This document shows positions 25,207 to 32,574 of a stretch of 64,000 bases of DNA, one piece after another. The DNA comes from Verrucomicrobiota bacterium (GTDB lineage: Bacteria > Verrucomicrobiota > Verrucomicrobiia > Verrucomicrobiales > DEV007), in NCBI GenBank assembly GCA_963205275.1, contig CAUJIH010000027.1, positions 1 through 64,000 of the forward strand, read 5' to 3'. The position numbers were made by a program, and so were the translations under genes. Under the pieces are notes generated by a model. The model was not told the DNA's origin. It worked only from the letters and a program-made list of their open reading frames with translations, and did no database searches. How positions within the stretch are numbered: the stretch's first letter is position 1; every line of letters starts with the position of its first letter.

Positions 25207-27135
25207 ATGCCCCTCCTATTGCTCATGCCTCAACCTGCTCCTACTAGCTCCAATCTTCGAGCCATCGACTTGGCGACTGCTACCACCGATGACTTGGTAG
25301 CGGACCGTCGAGCGGTGTTCCGTCGTCTGCTGGGTTATCTAAAGCCGCTGCGTGTGCGTCTCTATTGGGGGCTGTTTTTCGGGGTATTGTCCGGTGTCTT
25401 CAATGGTTTTTTGCTTCTGGTGCTGAAATCCGTCTTCACCATCGTGCTGCCAGCAGCTCAGGGCGAGCAGCTCCGCACCGTGTACCGTCCCTTCGAGGAT
25501 CTGCATTTCCCTCCTCTCGCGCATGTGGAGTTTCCCGCTCCACAGCTTCCCCCGGACAAAGAGTGGATCTTCGTGCTAGCGGTTTGCCTGAGTATCCCGG
25601 TACTGTTGCTGATTCGGGGATTTTTTTACTTCCTGCATCAGTATTGCATGATCTGGCTGAATCTGAAGGTGCTCTATCGCCTGCGGGACGAGGCCTTCAC
25701 CAGTCTGATGCGACAGTCACTCTCGTTTTATAATACGGTGAAACAGGGCGAGCTGATCCAGATGGTGGCGAACCAGACGAAGACGACGGCAGACGCGGGT
25801 GGACAATTGTTGAGTGTGTTGATTCAGAATCCGATCGCGATCATTTCTATTATCGCGATGGTGCTGATGATGGACCCACTTTACACTTTCGGGGCGCTTT
25901 TCGTTTTTCCGCTCTGCATCGTGCCGGTGCTCCTGATCAGCCGTAAGGTGCGAAAGGCGGGTGGTAAAGAAGAACAAGAGTCCGAGGGGCTAATGGTGAC
26001 GCTGCACGAGAGTTTCTCCGGTATCCGCCTAGTGAAGGCGAATGGACGGGAGGAATACCAGCGCGAGCGTTTTAACGAAGGCAGCTATCGCATTAACAAG
26101 TTCGTCATGCGTTGGCGCAAGGCGATGGAAATCTCGGGTCCGCTGGTCGAGATCGTCGGTGCTTTCGGGATCGCGACTGGGATGCTCTATGCTTGGTATG
26201 TGCAGATTAAGCCAGAGACTTTCCTGACGATTAATCTGGGCCTGATCAGCATATACCCTCATGCGAAGATGCTGAGCCGTATGCAAGTGCAGATGCAGAA
26301 GTGCTATGTAGCAGCGGCTAAGGTCTTCGGATACATAGACGCGGTACCTGATGTTCAGGACAAGGAGGATGCAATCGATCTAACAGACTGTCGGGGCGAG
26401 ATCGAACTTCGTGATGTGAGATTTTCCTACACCGAGAGTGTGGCGGCTTTGGATGGAGTTTCGCTGCGCTTTCAGGCAGGGCGAAAATATGCACTGGTGG
26501 GCCAGAGTGGCTCGGGCAAGTCGACTCTGCTCTCGCTGGTGCTGCGCTTTTACGAAGTGGATGGAGGAGCGATTCTGGTCGATGGGCGAGATCTTCGCGA
26601 TTACACGCAGTCGTCTTTGCGCGGACAGATCGGTCTGGTGAGCCAAGACACCTTCCTGTTTCATGATACGATACGAAACAACATTCGCTATGGTCGGCTG
26701 GATGCTGATGATGCGGCCATCGAGCAGGCTGCGAAACTCGCTTATGCTCATGATTTCATCATCGCACAGGCAGAGGGCTACGATACGATGCTGGGGGACA
26801 AGGGCTGCACGCTCTCCGGCGGACAGCAACAACGGGTATCTATCGCCCGTGCAGTGCTGCGCGATGCCCCGATTCTCTTCCTAGATGAGGCGACCTCGGC
26901 GCTCGACTCAGAGTCGGAAAAAATGATTCAGGAGGCACTGGCTCGGCTTTCTGAGGGAAAAACGGTGATCGCGATCGCGCATCGCCTGTCGACCGTGCTC
27001 GATTCCGATGAAATCGTGGTGATGAAGGAGGGACGCGTCGTCGATATGGCTCCTCATGCAGTTCTGCTCGAACGCTGTGAGGAGTACCAGCGACTCTATC
27101 ATTTGCAATTTTCGCGAAATGAAGGGAGCGAATAG
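25207..27135 (+). CDS. MsbA-like ABC exporter (permease-ATPase half transporter)
   Basis: A 642-residue fused exporter. Six membrane helices lie in the first 370 residues (VRLYWGLFFGVLSGVFNGFL, WIFVLAVCLSIPVLLLIRG, then pairs later). The ATPase has Walker A LVGQSGSGKSTLL (about 429-441), Q-loop GLVSQDTFLFHDTI, ABC signature LSGGQQQRVSIARA, Walker B ILFLDEATSALD and His-switch IAIAHRLS. The order suits lipid A/lipid flippases; the cargo is inferred. ATG 25207 or 25225 are both possible, and no SD favours one. The frame extends back into the divergent esterase gene, but that part is not family-like. Confidence 0.92.
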   Translation: MPLLLLMPQPAPTSSNLRAIDLATATTDDLVADRRAVFRRLLGYLKPLRVRLYWGLFFGVLSGVFNGFLLLVLKSVFTIVLPAAQGEQLRTVYRPFEDLHFPPLAHVEFPAPQLPPDKEWIFVLAVCLSIPVLLLIRGFFYFLHQYCMIWLNLKVLYRLRDEAFTSLMRQSLSFYNTVKQGELIQMVANQTKTTADAGGQLLSVLIQNPIAIISIIAMVLMMDPLYTFGALFVFPLCIVPVLLISRKVRKAGGKEEQESEGLMVTLHESFSGIRLVKANGREEYQRERFNEGSYRINKFVMRWRKAMEISGPLVEIVGAFGIATGMLYAWYVQIKPETFLTINLGLISIYPHAKMLSRMQVQMQKCYVAAAKVFGYIDAVPDVQDKEDAIDLTDCRGEIELRDVRFSYTESVAALDGVSLRFQAGRKYALVGQSGSGKSTLLSLVLRFYEVDGGAILVDGRDLRDYTQSSLRGQIGLVSQDTFLFHDTIRNNIRYGRLDADDAAIEQAAKLAYAHDFIIAQAEGYDTMLGDKGCTLSGGQQQRVSIARAVLRDAPILFLDEATSALDSESEKMIQEALARLSEGKTVIAIAHRLSTVLDSDEIVVMKEGRVVDMAPHAVLLERCEEYQRLYHLQFSRNEGSE

Positions 27136-27183
27136 CTTCGCTGCCTATTCGAGCGAGAGCGCAAGGTGTCACACTGCGACTAA

Positions 27184-27711
27184 ATGAGTGAAGGTGAGAG
27201 AGTCTCCCAATTGATCGAGCTTTGTCCAGTGTCGGAAAGCGATCATCGTGCTGTCACCGAAATGGCCGCCTCGATTTGGCCTATTGCCTACGGAGATATT
27301 CTTTCGTCAGAGCAGTTGGATTACATGATCACATGGATGTATTCGCCGGGGACGATGCTGCGGGATGTGGCAAATGGTGTGGAGTATGTCTGGATGCAGC
27401 GCGGTGGGCATCGACTGGGATTTCTCGCTTTCGGACCTGTGCGATCAGGGGTGGAATGTCCACTGCATAAGTTCTATGTGCTCTCGGGAGCTCAGGGCCA
27501 GGGAGTGGGCAGTGCTGCGATGCAGACGCTCTTTACCCGACTGAACGATCGTGGAGCGACGGGAGTCTGGTTGCGGGTGAATCGGGAAAATGCTCGTGCG
27601 ATTCGATTTTATGAAAAGAATGGATTCCTCGTCCGAGCGGAGGATTGCAAGGATATCGGAAACGGTTATGTGATGGACGACTATATCATGGCACGTTCGT
27701 TCGTGAGCTAA
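27184..27711 (+). CDS. GNAT family N-acetyltransferase
   Basis: A 175-residue GCN5-related acetyltransferase. The acetyl-CoA-binding signature is KFYVLSGAQGQGVGSAAMQTL (Q/R-x-x-G-x-G/A pattern), followed by VWLRVNRENARAIRFYEKNGF, the typical N-x-x-A-x-x-F-Y-x-x-x-G-F motif, and a C-terminal MDDYIMARSF strand. The N-terminal part (SIWPIAYGDILSSEQLDYMI) resembles acetyltransferases that modify small molecules or protein N termini. It begins 48 bp after the exporter stop on the same strand and may share its transcript. The substrate is not known. Confidence 0.9.
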   Translation: MSEGERVSQLIELCPVSESDHRAVTEMAASIWPIAYGDILSSEQLDYMITWMYSPGTMLRDVANGVEYVWMQRGGHRLGFLAFGPVRSGVECPLHKFYVLSGAQGQGVGSAAMQTLFTRLNDRGATGVWLRVNRENARAIRFYEKNGFLVRAEDCKDIGNGYVMDDYIMARSFVS

Positions 27712-27755
27712 TAGGCGTTTTTTTGGTCGCAAGCATCGCGTGCTGAGGCAAGACT

Positions 27756-29435
27756 ATGGGATTGAAAGATTCTTCCTCCAGTGAGCCGGATCAGTCGATT
27801 CTGCCCGAAGTCGCCGCGAAGCTCTCTCCGCTCGTGTCGGAACTGGAGCGCCAGACGATGACGGCAGATGAAGGATTGCGGAGTGATGTGGCAAAGTTCG
27901 CTACAGAGACGAAACATTTCCTAGAAGAAATCCGCCGAATTCCGACTGATTCTGAGGGAGAACGTGACTTTCGGCACGATTTACGCAATCGACTGAACCA
28001 CCTTTTCGGCTTACTCCAGTTGATGCGCATGGGCGATATCTCGGCGGAGATATTACAGACGCTAAATCACCTGACTCCGGTTCTGGAGGCCTGTCTCACG
28101 GCGATTTCGAGTGTCGGAGATTCTTCGGCTGTGTCAGAGTCTGCATCCGTCACAGGATCGGAGAGTGATCCGATTACGAGACAGTCTCCGACGGGAAGTC
28201 CCAGTCACATTCTCGTCGCAGATGACGATGTTGAGAATCGGGAAATCCTTCGTCGTCTCCTCGAACCTCGCGGTTTCCGCATCTCTTTCGCTCAGGATGG
28301 GGTGGATGCCGTCGAACAAATGGAGTGTGACGAATTCGATGCCGTTCTACTCGATATTCAGATGCCCAGGATGAATGGATTCCAAGTCTTGAGACATTTA
28401 CGAGAAACCGGACAGCTCCGTAACACGCCTGTGATCGTCGTCACCGGTTTACAGGGAGAGCAGGACGCAGTGCGCTGTATCGAGATCGGGGCAGAGGATT
28501 TCCTCTCGCGCCCGATTCGTCCGGCGCTCCTGATGGCACGGCTCGACGCGAGTCTGGAGAAAAAGCGACTGCGCGAAAAGGTCTTCGAGCAGCATTTCAC
28601 TCCCGAACTCGCTCGTGAACTCGCTCGGAATCCTGATCCGATGAAAATGCAGGCACGGCAGGCGGATGTCAGCGTGCTCTTCTGCGACATTCGTGGTTTT
28701 TCCTCGGTCAGTGAAAGGCTGGGAGCCAAGCAAACCATCGGCTGGCTCAGTGCTGTGCTAGGCGAATTTTCATCGGTGGTGCTTGATCACGGGGGGGTAC
28801 TGGTGGATTACACGGGAGACGAGTTGCTCGCCATGTGGGGAGCGCCGAATCATCAGCCCGATCACGCGACTCTCGCCTGTGCAGCAGCATTAGACATCGT
28901 CGATCGACTCCCGCTCTTGGATACCCATTGGAAGCGTATCATTGATGCGCCGACGGAAGTCGGGATCGGGATCAATACCGGAGAGGCCCTAGTCGGTAAC
29001 ATTGGTAAGCACCTTAAGTTTAAATACGGACCTCTCGGAACGGCGGTGAATCTGGCCAGTCGCGTGCAGGGAGTGACGAAATGGCTCGATACATCGGTGC
29101 TAATGACGGGTGCCACGGAGGAGGGGATCCAAGGTCGCTTTCTGTCGCGTCGTCTGTGTCGGGTGAGGGTGAAGAATATCCGAATGCCTGTCGATCTCTA
29201 CCAGCCCGCCCCATCTCATGAGAATAGTGAATGGTCGCGTCTGACGGAGTTCTATGAGAAGGCGCTCGATGCCTTTGAGCGAGCAAATTTTGAGGAAGCT
29301 CGTGATCGCGTCATGCAGGCATTGAAGATTACACCGGATGACGGTCCGTCGCGCATGCTACTCGAGCGAATTCAGAGTCGCTTAACAGGGTCTGACGGGG
29401 AGTTTGACCCTGTTTGGTCCGTGCCAGGGAAGTGA
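27756..29435 (+). CDS. Histidine-box/receiver/class III adenylate cyclase
   Basis: A 559-residue cytoplasmic signalling protein. The N terminus has a DHp-like helix (DFRHDLRNRLNHLFGLLQLM, His about 74) but no kinase ATPase. A complete receiver follows (HILVADDDVENREIL, acceptor Asp in LLDIQMPRMNGF, VTGLQGEQD, and a Lys replaced by SRPI). The class III cyclase domain (about 305-470) keeps both metal Asp residues (LFCDIRGFSS, DYTGDELLAMWG), the adenine-selecting Lys (LKFKYGPLGTAVNLASR) and the catalytic Asn and Arg. A TPR-like tail closes it (YEKALDAFERANFEEARDRV). Product cAMP is likely. Relation to the regulator at 17538 is discussed under findings. Confidence 0.88.
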   Translation: MGLKDSSSSEPDQSILPEVAAKLSPLVSELERQTMTADEGLRSDVAKFATETKHFLEEIRRIPTDSEGERDFRHDLRNRLNHLFGLLQLMRMGDISAEILQTLNHLTPVLEACLTAISSVGDSSAVSESASVTGSESDPITRQSPTGSPSHILVADDDVENREILRRLLEPRGFRISFAQDGVDAVEQMECDEFDAVLLDIQMPRMNGFQVLRHLRETGQLRNTPVIVVTGLQGEQDAVRCIEIGAEDFLSRPIRPALLMARLDASLEKKRLREKVFEQHFTPELARELARNPDPMKMQARQADVSVLFCDIRGFSSVSERLGAKQTIGWLSAVLGEFSSVVLDHGGVLVDYTGDELLAMWGAPNHQPDHATLACAAALDIVDRLPLLDTHWKRIIDAPTEVGIGINTGEALVGNIGKHLKFKYGPLGTAVNLASRVQGVTKWLDTSVLMTGATEEGIQGRFLSRRLCRVRVKNIRMPVDLYQPAPSHENSEWSRLTEFYEKALDAFERANFEEARDRVMQALKITPDDGPSRMLLERIQSRLTGSDGEFDPVWSVPGK

Positions 29436-29715
29436 CGTAATCGGCCTTCGGATTCCTTGCTTCCATAGGAAGTAATTCTTTGAAGAAAATCTCTTGGCCA
29501 AGCATTCTTGCTTTCTGGGCAACATTTCCCGGAGAGTGCTCATGTAGGAAAGTTCGGTTTACTCGGAGAGATGGATGACGACATTTTCCAGTCGGCGCTT
29601 CCTTCTGGATCGGCGTGTGCTGGCGTAGTCTCCGCACCCGTCGGTGTAGTAGTTCGTTCGTGACACGGGAAACCGGCTCTTGCTTCCGGCGGTACATGAT
29701 GGCAAGCTGTGAGTT

Positions 29716-29919
29716 ATGCAGGAACATTCTCTCATTCCCTCCGATGTGAACGCGGTGGCGCCCGAGGCTACTGTCACCGAGGAAAACGCGATCAAATCCT
29801 CGAGTCCGACTCCGAAAGAGATTCTCGAAGCGACGGAGAGATTCATTACAGAGAATCCGCTTCTCTCGGTCGGGATCGCTGCGGCGACTGGATTTCTCCT
29901 CGTGCGTCTGTTTCGCTGA
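29716..29919 (+). CDS. Small YqjD/ElaB-like tail-anchored protein
   Basis: A 67-residue protein. A polar N terminus is followed by a short helix (TPKEILEATERFITENP) and a C-terminal membrane segment (LLSVGIAAATGFLLVRLF), the N-P-x-x-[SA]-V-x-I-A-A-x-x-G-F-L pattern seen at the end of DUF883 (YqjD/ElaB) proteins. It is shorter than E. coli YqjD, so the ribosome-binding helical part would be reduced. It leads a four-gene cluster of small membrane proteins; the next start is 23 bp away. Stress or stationary-phase expression is suggested only by analogy. Confidence 0.72.
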   Translation: MQEHSLIPSDVNAVAPEATVTEENAIKSSSPTPKEILEATERFITENPLLSVGIAAATGFLLVRLFR

Positions 29920-29942
29920 ATCTTCCGCTGGCTCCGGCAGAA

Positions 29943-30368
29943 ATGAAATCTCCAGACGATGATGATTCTCCTCCTCAGGGGCATGATCCGGTTGCGTGGG
30001 GGGCGAGTGCTCTGGGGGCTCTGCTGGATCACTTTTCGGCACGAGCAGAACTGTTTCAATGGGAGGCGCGGGAGGCGAAAACTCGTCTGCTCCGCTGGAT
30101 TCTTTCCTTGGTGATCGCTATCGCCTTTTTAGTGCTGACCTACTTGTTACTACTTGTCGCTCTGATTGGCTGGCTTGCTTCAGCGTTGTCCTTGGGATGG
30201 CCTCTGGCGACGCTCGTGGTGGCGGGCGGGCACTTGTTGATCGCAGTCGTGCTTTATCTCCTCGCTCGTCGATGGTCAGTCTCCGGATTTTTTCCCGATT
30301 CTCTGAACGAGTTTCGGCGCGACCGAGAATGGTTGCGACGTAAGAGTGAATCGAGTCGCCCTCGCTGA
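29943..30368 (+). CDS. YqjE/DUF1469 (phage-holin-like) membrane protein
   Basis: A 141-residue inner-membrane protein with two helices (WILSLVIAIAFLVLTYLLLL and WPLATLVVAGGHLLIAVVLY) joined by a short loop, preceded by an amphipathic ALGALLDHFSARAELFQWEA helix. This is the standard layout of the DUF1469/YqjE family. ATG 29943 (MKSPDDDDS) is chosen within a longer open frame. Its neighbours (YqjD/ElaB-like before, DUF3618-like and DUF883-like after) reproduce the content of the E. coli yqjDEK cluster. Confidence 0.85.
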   Translation: MKSPDDDDSPPQGHDPVAWGASALGALLDHFSARAELFQWEAREAKTRLLRWILSLVIAIAFLVLTYLLLLVALIGWLASALSLGWPLATLVVAGGHLLIAVVLYLLARRWSVSGFFPDSLNEFRRDREWLRRKSESSRPR

Positions 30369-30382
30369 TCTGACTGCATGTG

Positions 30383-30787
30383 ATGGCCCCCGAATCTTCC
30401 AAAGCCGAGATTCTCACCCGCATCGCTGCGACGCGAGATGAGCTATCTATCTCGGTGTCGGGCGTAGGCAAATCGCTCGATTTTCGCAGTCGCCTCCAGA
30501 CCGAGATGGGGCGACATCCGGTAGCGTGGGTGGCAGGGGCGATTGGGGTCGGGACGGTGCTTTCTCTCGCTTTCACGAGACGTAGAAGAGGGAACTCGGA
30601 ACGGGAAGGGATACTGGCGGGTTCGGCGATCCGATGGGTGGGGAGCCGCTTACTCCCTCTACTGTTGCCCTATGCGAAAAAGTGGATCGAGACCGAAATG
30701 ACAGCGCTGATCGCTCGACGCAAGGCTTCGCCCAGAACTGCTGCCGGATATCGAGCGAGTGATAGATCGCGATTTTCCGAATCATAA
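30383..30787 (+). CDS. DUF3618/YqjK-like membrane-associated protein
   Basis: A 134-residue protein. The N-terminal helix (KAEILTRIAATRDELSISVS) resembles the DUF3618 start (E-I-x-x-x-I-x-x-T-R-x-E-L), followed by HPVAWVAGAIGVGTVLSLAF, a short membrane helix, and basic RRRR. A second hydrophobic stretch (WVGSRLLPLLLPYAKKWI) may lie on the membrane. ATG 30383 is preferred over the overlapping GTG at 30380. It follows the YqjE-like gene by 14 bp and precedes the DUF883-like gene by 51 bp. Its role is unknown. Confidence 0.72.
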   Translation: MAPESSKAEILTRIAATRDELSISVSGVGKSLDFRSRLQTEMGRHPVAWVAGAIGVGTVLSLAFTRRRRGNSEREGILAGSAIRWVGSRLLPLLLPYAKKWIETEMTALIARRKASPRTAAGYRASDRSRFSES

Positions 30788-30838
30788 TTTGAACGAAGTG
30801 CTCCGGGTGAGGACGAAAGCGAATAACCTAGAACCATA

Positions 30839-31171
30839 ATGAACGAAGAAACACCAACTGAAAGCTCCGATCCCACACTGGATGCTCAGAAGAATATTCG
30901 TGATTTCGCCGACGATGCTCGTCGCTACATGCATGAGTCGATGGATACGGTGAGGGAGAAAACGAATCAGACCATCGCTGCGGTGAGAGAGCATAGTGGA
31001 GAGTTCGTCGATTCCACAATCGAAGGCTTTGAGCGTGGGAAAGAAGTGATCAGTGACGAATACGAGCGTGCGATTCACTATATCCGCAAGAATCCGCTGA
31101 CGGCTGTGTCGATTGGAGTATTCGCCGGGGTGGTTCTGGGAGCGATTTTCGGAGGTCGGGGACGACGTTGA
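30839..31171 (+). CDS. DUF883/YtxH-like membrane-anchored protein
   Basis: A 110-residue protein with a long amphipathic region (AQKNIRDFADDARRYMHESM and the DTVREKTNQTIAAVREHSG helix) and a C-terminal glycine-rich membrane helix (NPLTAVSIGVFAGVVLGAIF) ending in GGRGRR. This is the ElaB/YqjD pattern: soluble helix plus C-tail anchor. It is the last gene of the cluster that starts at 29716 and converges with bioA, leaving 15 bp between stops. By analogy it could link ribosomes or other factors to the membrane (inference). Confidence 0.82.
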   Translation: MNEETPTESSDPTLDAQKNIRDFADDARRYMHESMDTVREKTNQTIAAVREHSGEFVDSTIEGFERGKEVISDEYERAIHYIRKNPLTAVSIGVFAGVVLGAIFGGRGRR

Positions 31172-31186
31172 GATCGCGCTCGCACT

Positions 31187-32539
31187 TCAGGGATTGCCTA
31201 GGATCTCATTCGTCGCATCGACGAGCGCCTGCACGCAGATACGAATCTGCTGCTCGCTAATACAGAGGGGAGGCATGAGCACGAGAGTGTCGCGGACTGG
31301 GCGCGTGAGCAATCCGTAATCGCGAGCGCGGCGGCAGACCCGAGCGCCAGTCTCTCTTCGCCAGTCGAATTCTGAACCGCTTCGGATGTCGATCAGATCG
31401 ATTGCTCCAATCATTCCTAGATGACGGATTTCACCAAAGTGGGGACAGTACGTTGTTGCCTCGTGAAGGGATTGCCCGAGAACTTCGATCTTTCGGGCAA
31501 GTGATTCGATCACGTTTTCCTCTTCGAAAATGCGGAGATTCGCGAGTGCTGCCGCTGCTCCAAGGGCATTCCCGCAGTAGCTGTGTCCGTAAAAAAAGGT
31601 GCGTAGCGAATCGTAATCTCCTAGGAAGGCGGAAAATACTCTCTCGGTAGTCAGTGTCACAGCCAGGGGCAAATAACCACCTGTGAGACCCTTCGCGAGG
31701 CAGAGAAAATCGGGCACGACCAATTCATGATCACACGCGAATAGTCGCCCCGTGCGACCGAATCCCGTCATGACCTCATCGAGGATCAGAAAGACTCCGT
31801 GTTCGTCGCACCAGTCTCGCAATTGTCGCAACATTCCGTAGGGCCACAGGCGCATTCCACCCGCTCCCTGGATGAGAGGTTCGATCACTGCGGCATTGAC
31901 TCGACTGGAATCGATGGCCGCGAGTTCTTCGATCGATCCGATCCGGCGAATCGGGTAGCCTTTGGCCCCACCCATGTCGGCAAAAGCTGAAATCCCGCCG
32001 AGGGAGGCAGCACCGACGGTGTCGCCGTGATAGGCCCCGTCGAAAACGATGAACTCTTGGCGTTCCGATTCGCCGACACGATCTCGATACTGAGCTGCCA
32101 TGCGGCAGGCGCACTCGATCGCCGTCGAGCCGTCGTCAGTAAAAAAGACTCGGGTCAATGTGTCACCGGGAGCGATTTCGACCAGTTTCGCAGCGAGCAG
32201 GATCGATGGCTCGTTGGAAAAGCCGAGCGCCGAACAGTGAGCGATTCGGTCGAGTTGATCTCGGATCGCAGCATCGATCATCGGATGGCGGTGTCCGTGA
32301 ATATTCGTCCAGATCGAACTGTTTCCATCAATGTAATCTTTCCCTTCGGCATCGGTCAGAATCGCGCCCTGGGCAGAGACGATAATCAGCGGATCATCTT
32401 CCGACGCGCACCAGTCGCGCATCTGAGTGAAGGGATGCCAGAAATGGGCGTGGTCGAGTCGCCGCAGTTCCGCGAGACCGGACTCGGGCTGCGCAGGAGC
32501 TTTCGGAATCTTGGATCGGCTGCGCGAGGGAGCGCTCAT
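31187..32539 (-). CDS. bioA: Adenosylmethionine-8-amino-7-oxononanoate aminotransferase
   Basis: PLP-dependent class III aminotransferase of biotin synthesis, converting KAPA to DAPA with S-adenosylmethionine as donor. The 450 residues include the BioA signature LRRLDHAHFWHPFTQM near the start, YIDGNSSIWTNIHGHRHPMI, EFIVFDGAYHGDTVGAASLG, ILDEVMTGFGRTG, the PLP Lys in CLAKGLTGGYLPLAV, and FFYGHSYCGNALGAAAALAN. The Trp and Tyr that bind substrate in BioA are present (WTN, GAYHG). ATG 32539 is used; a GTG at 32590 in frame would overlap the HerA-like gene by 16 bp. No other bio gene is in the window. Confidence 0.95.
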   Translation of the reverse strand: MSAPSRSRSKIPKAPAQPESGLAELRRLDHAHFWHPFTQMRDWCASEDDPLIIVSAQGAILTDAEGKDYIDGNSSIWTNIHGHRHPMIDAAIRDQLDRIAHCSALGFSNEPSILLAAKLVEIAPGDTLTRVFFTDDGSTAIECACRMAAQYRDRVGESERQEFIVFDGAYHGDTVGAASLGGISAFADMGGAKGYPIRRIGSIEELAAIDSSRVNAAVIEPLIQGAGGMRLWPYGMLRQLRDWCDEHGVFLILDEVMTGFGRTGRLFACDHELVVPDFLCLAKGLTGGYLPLAVTLTTERVFSAFLGDYDSLRTFFYGHSYCGNALGAAAALANLRIFEEENVIESLARKIEVLGQSLHEATTYCPHFGEIRHLGMIGAIDLIDIRSGSEFDWRRETGARVCRRARDYGLLTRPVRDTLVLMPPLCISEQQIRICVQALVDATNEILGNP

Positions 32540-32574
32540 CGACCAACTCGTAGAATTCGATGGGCGAAATTCAT

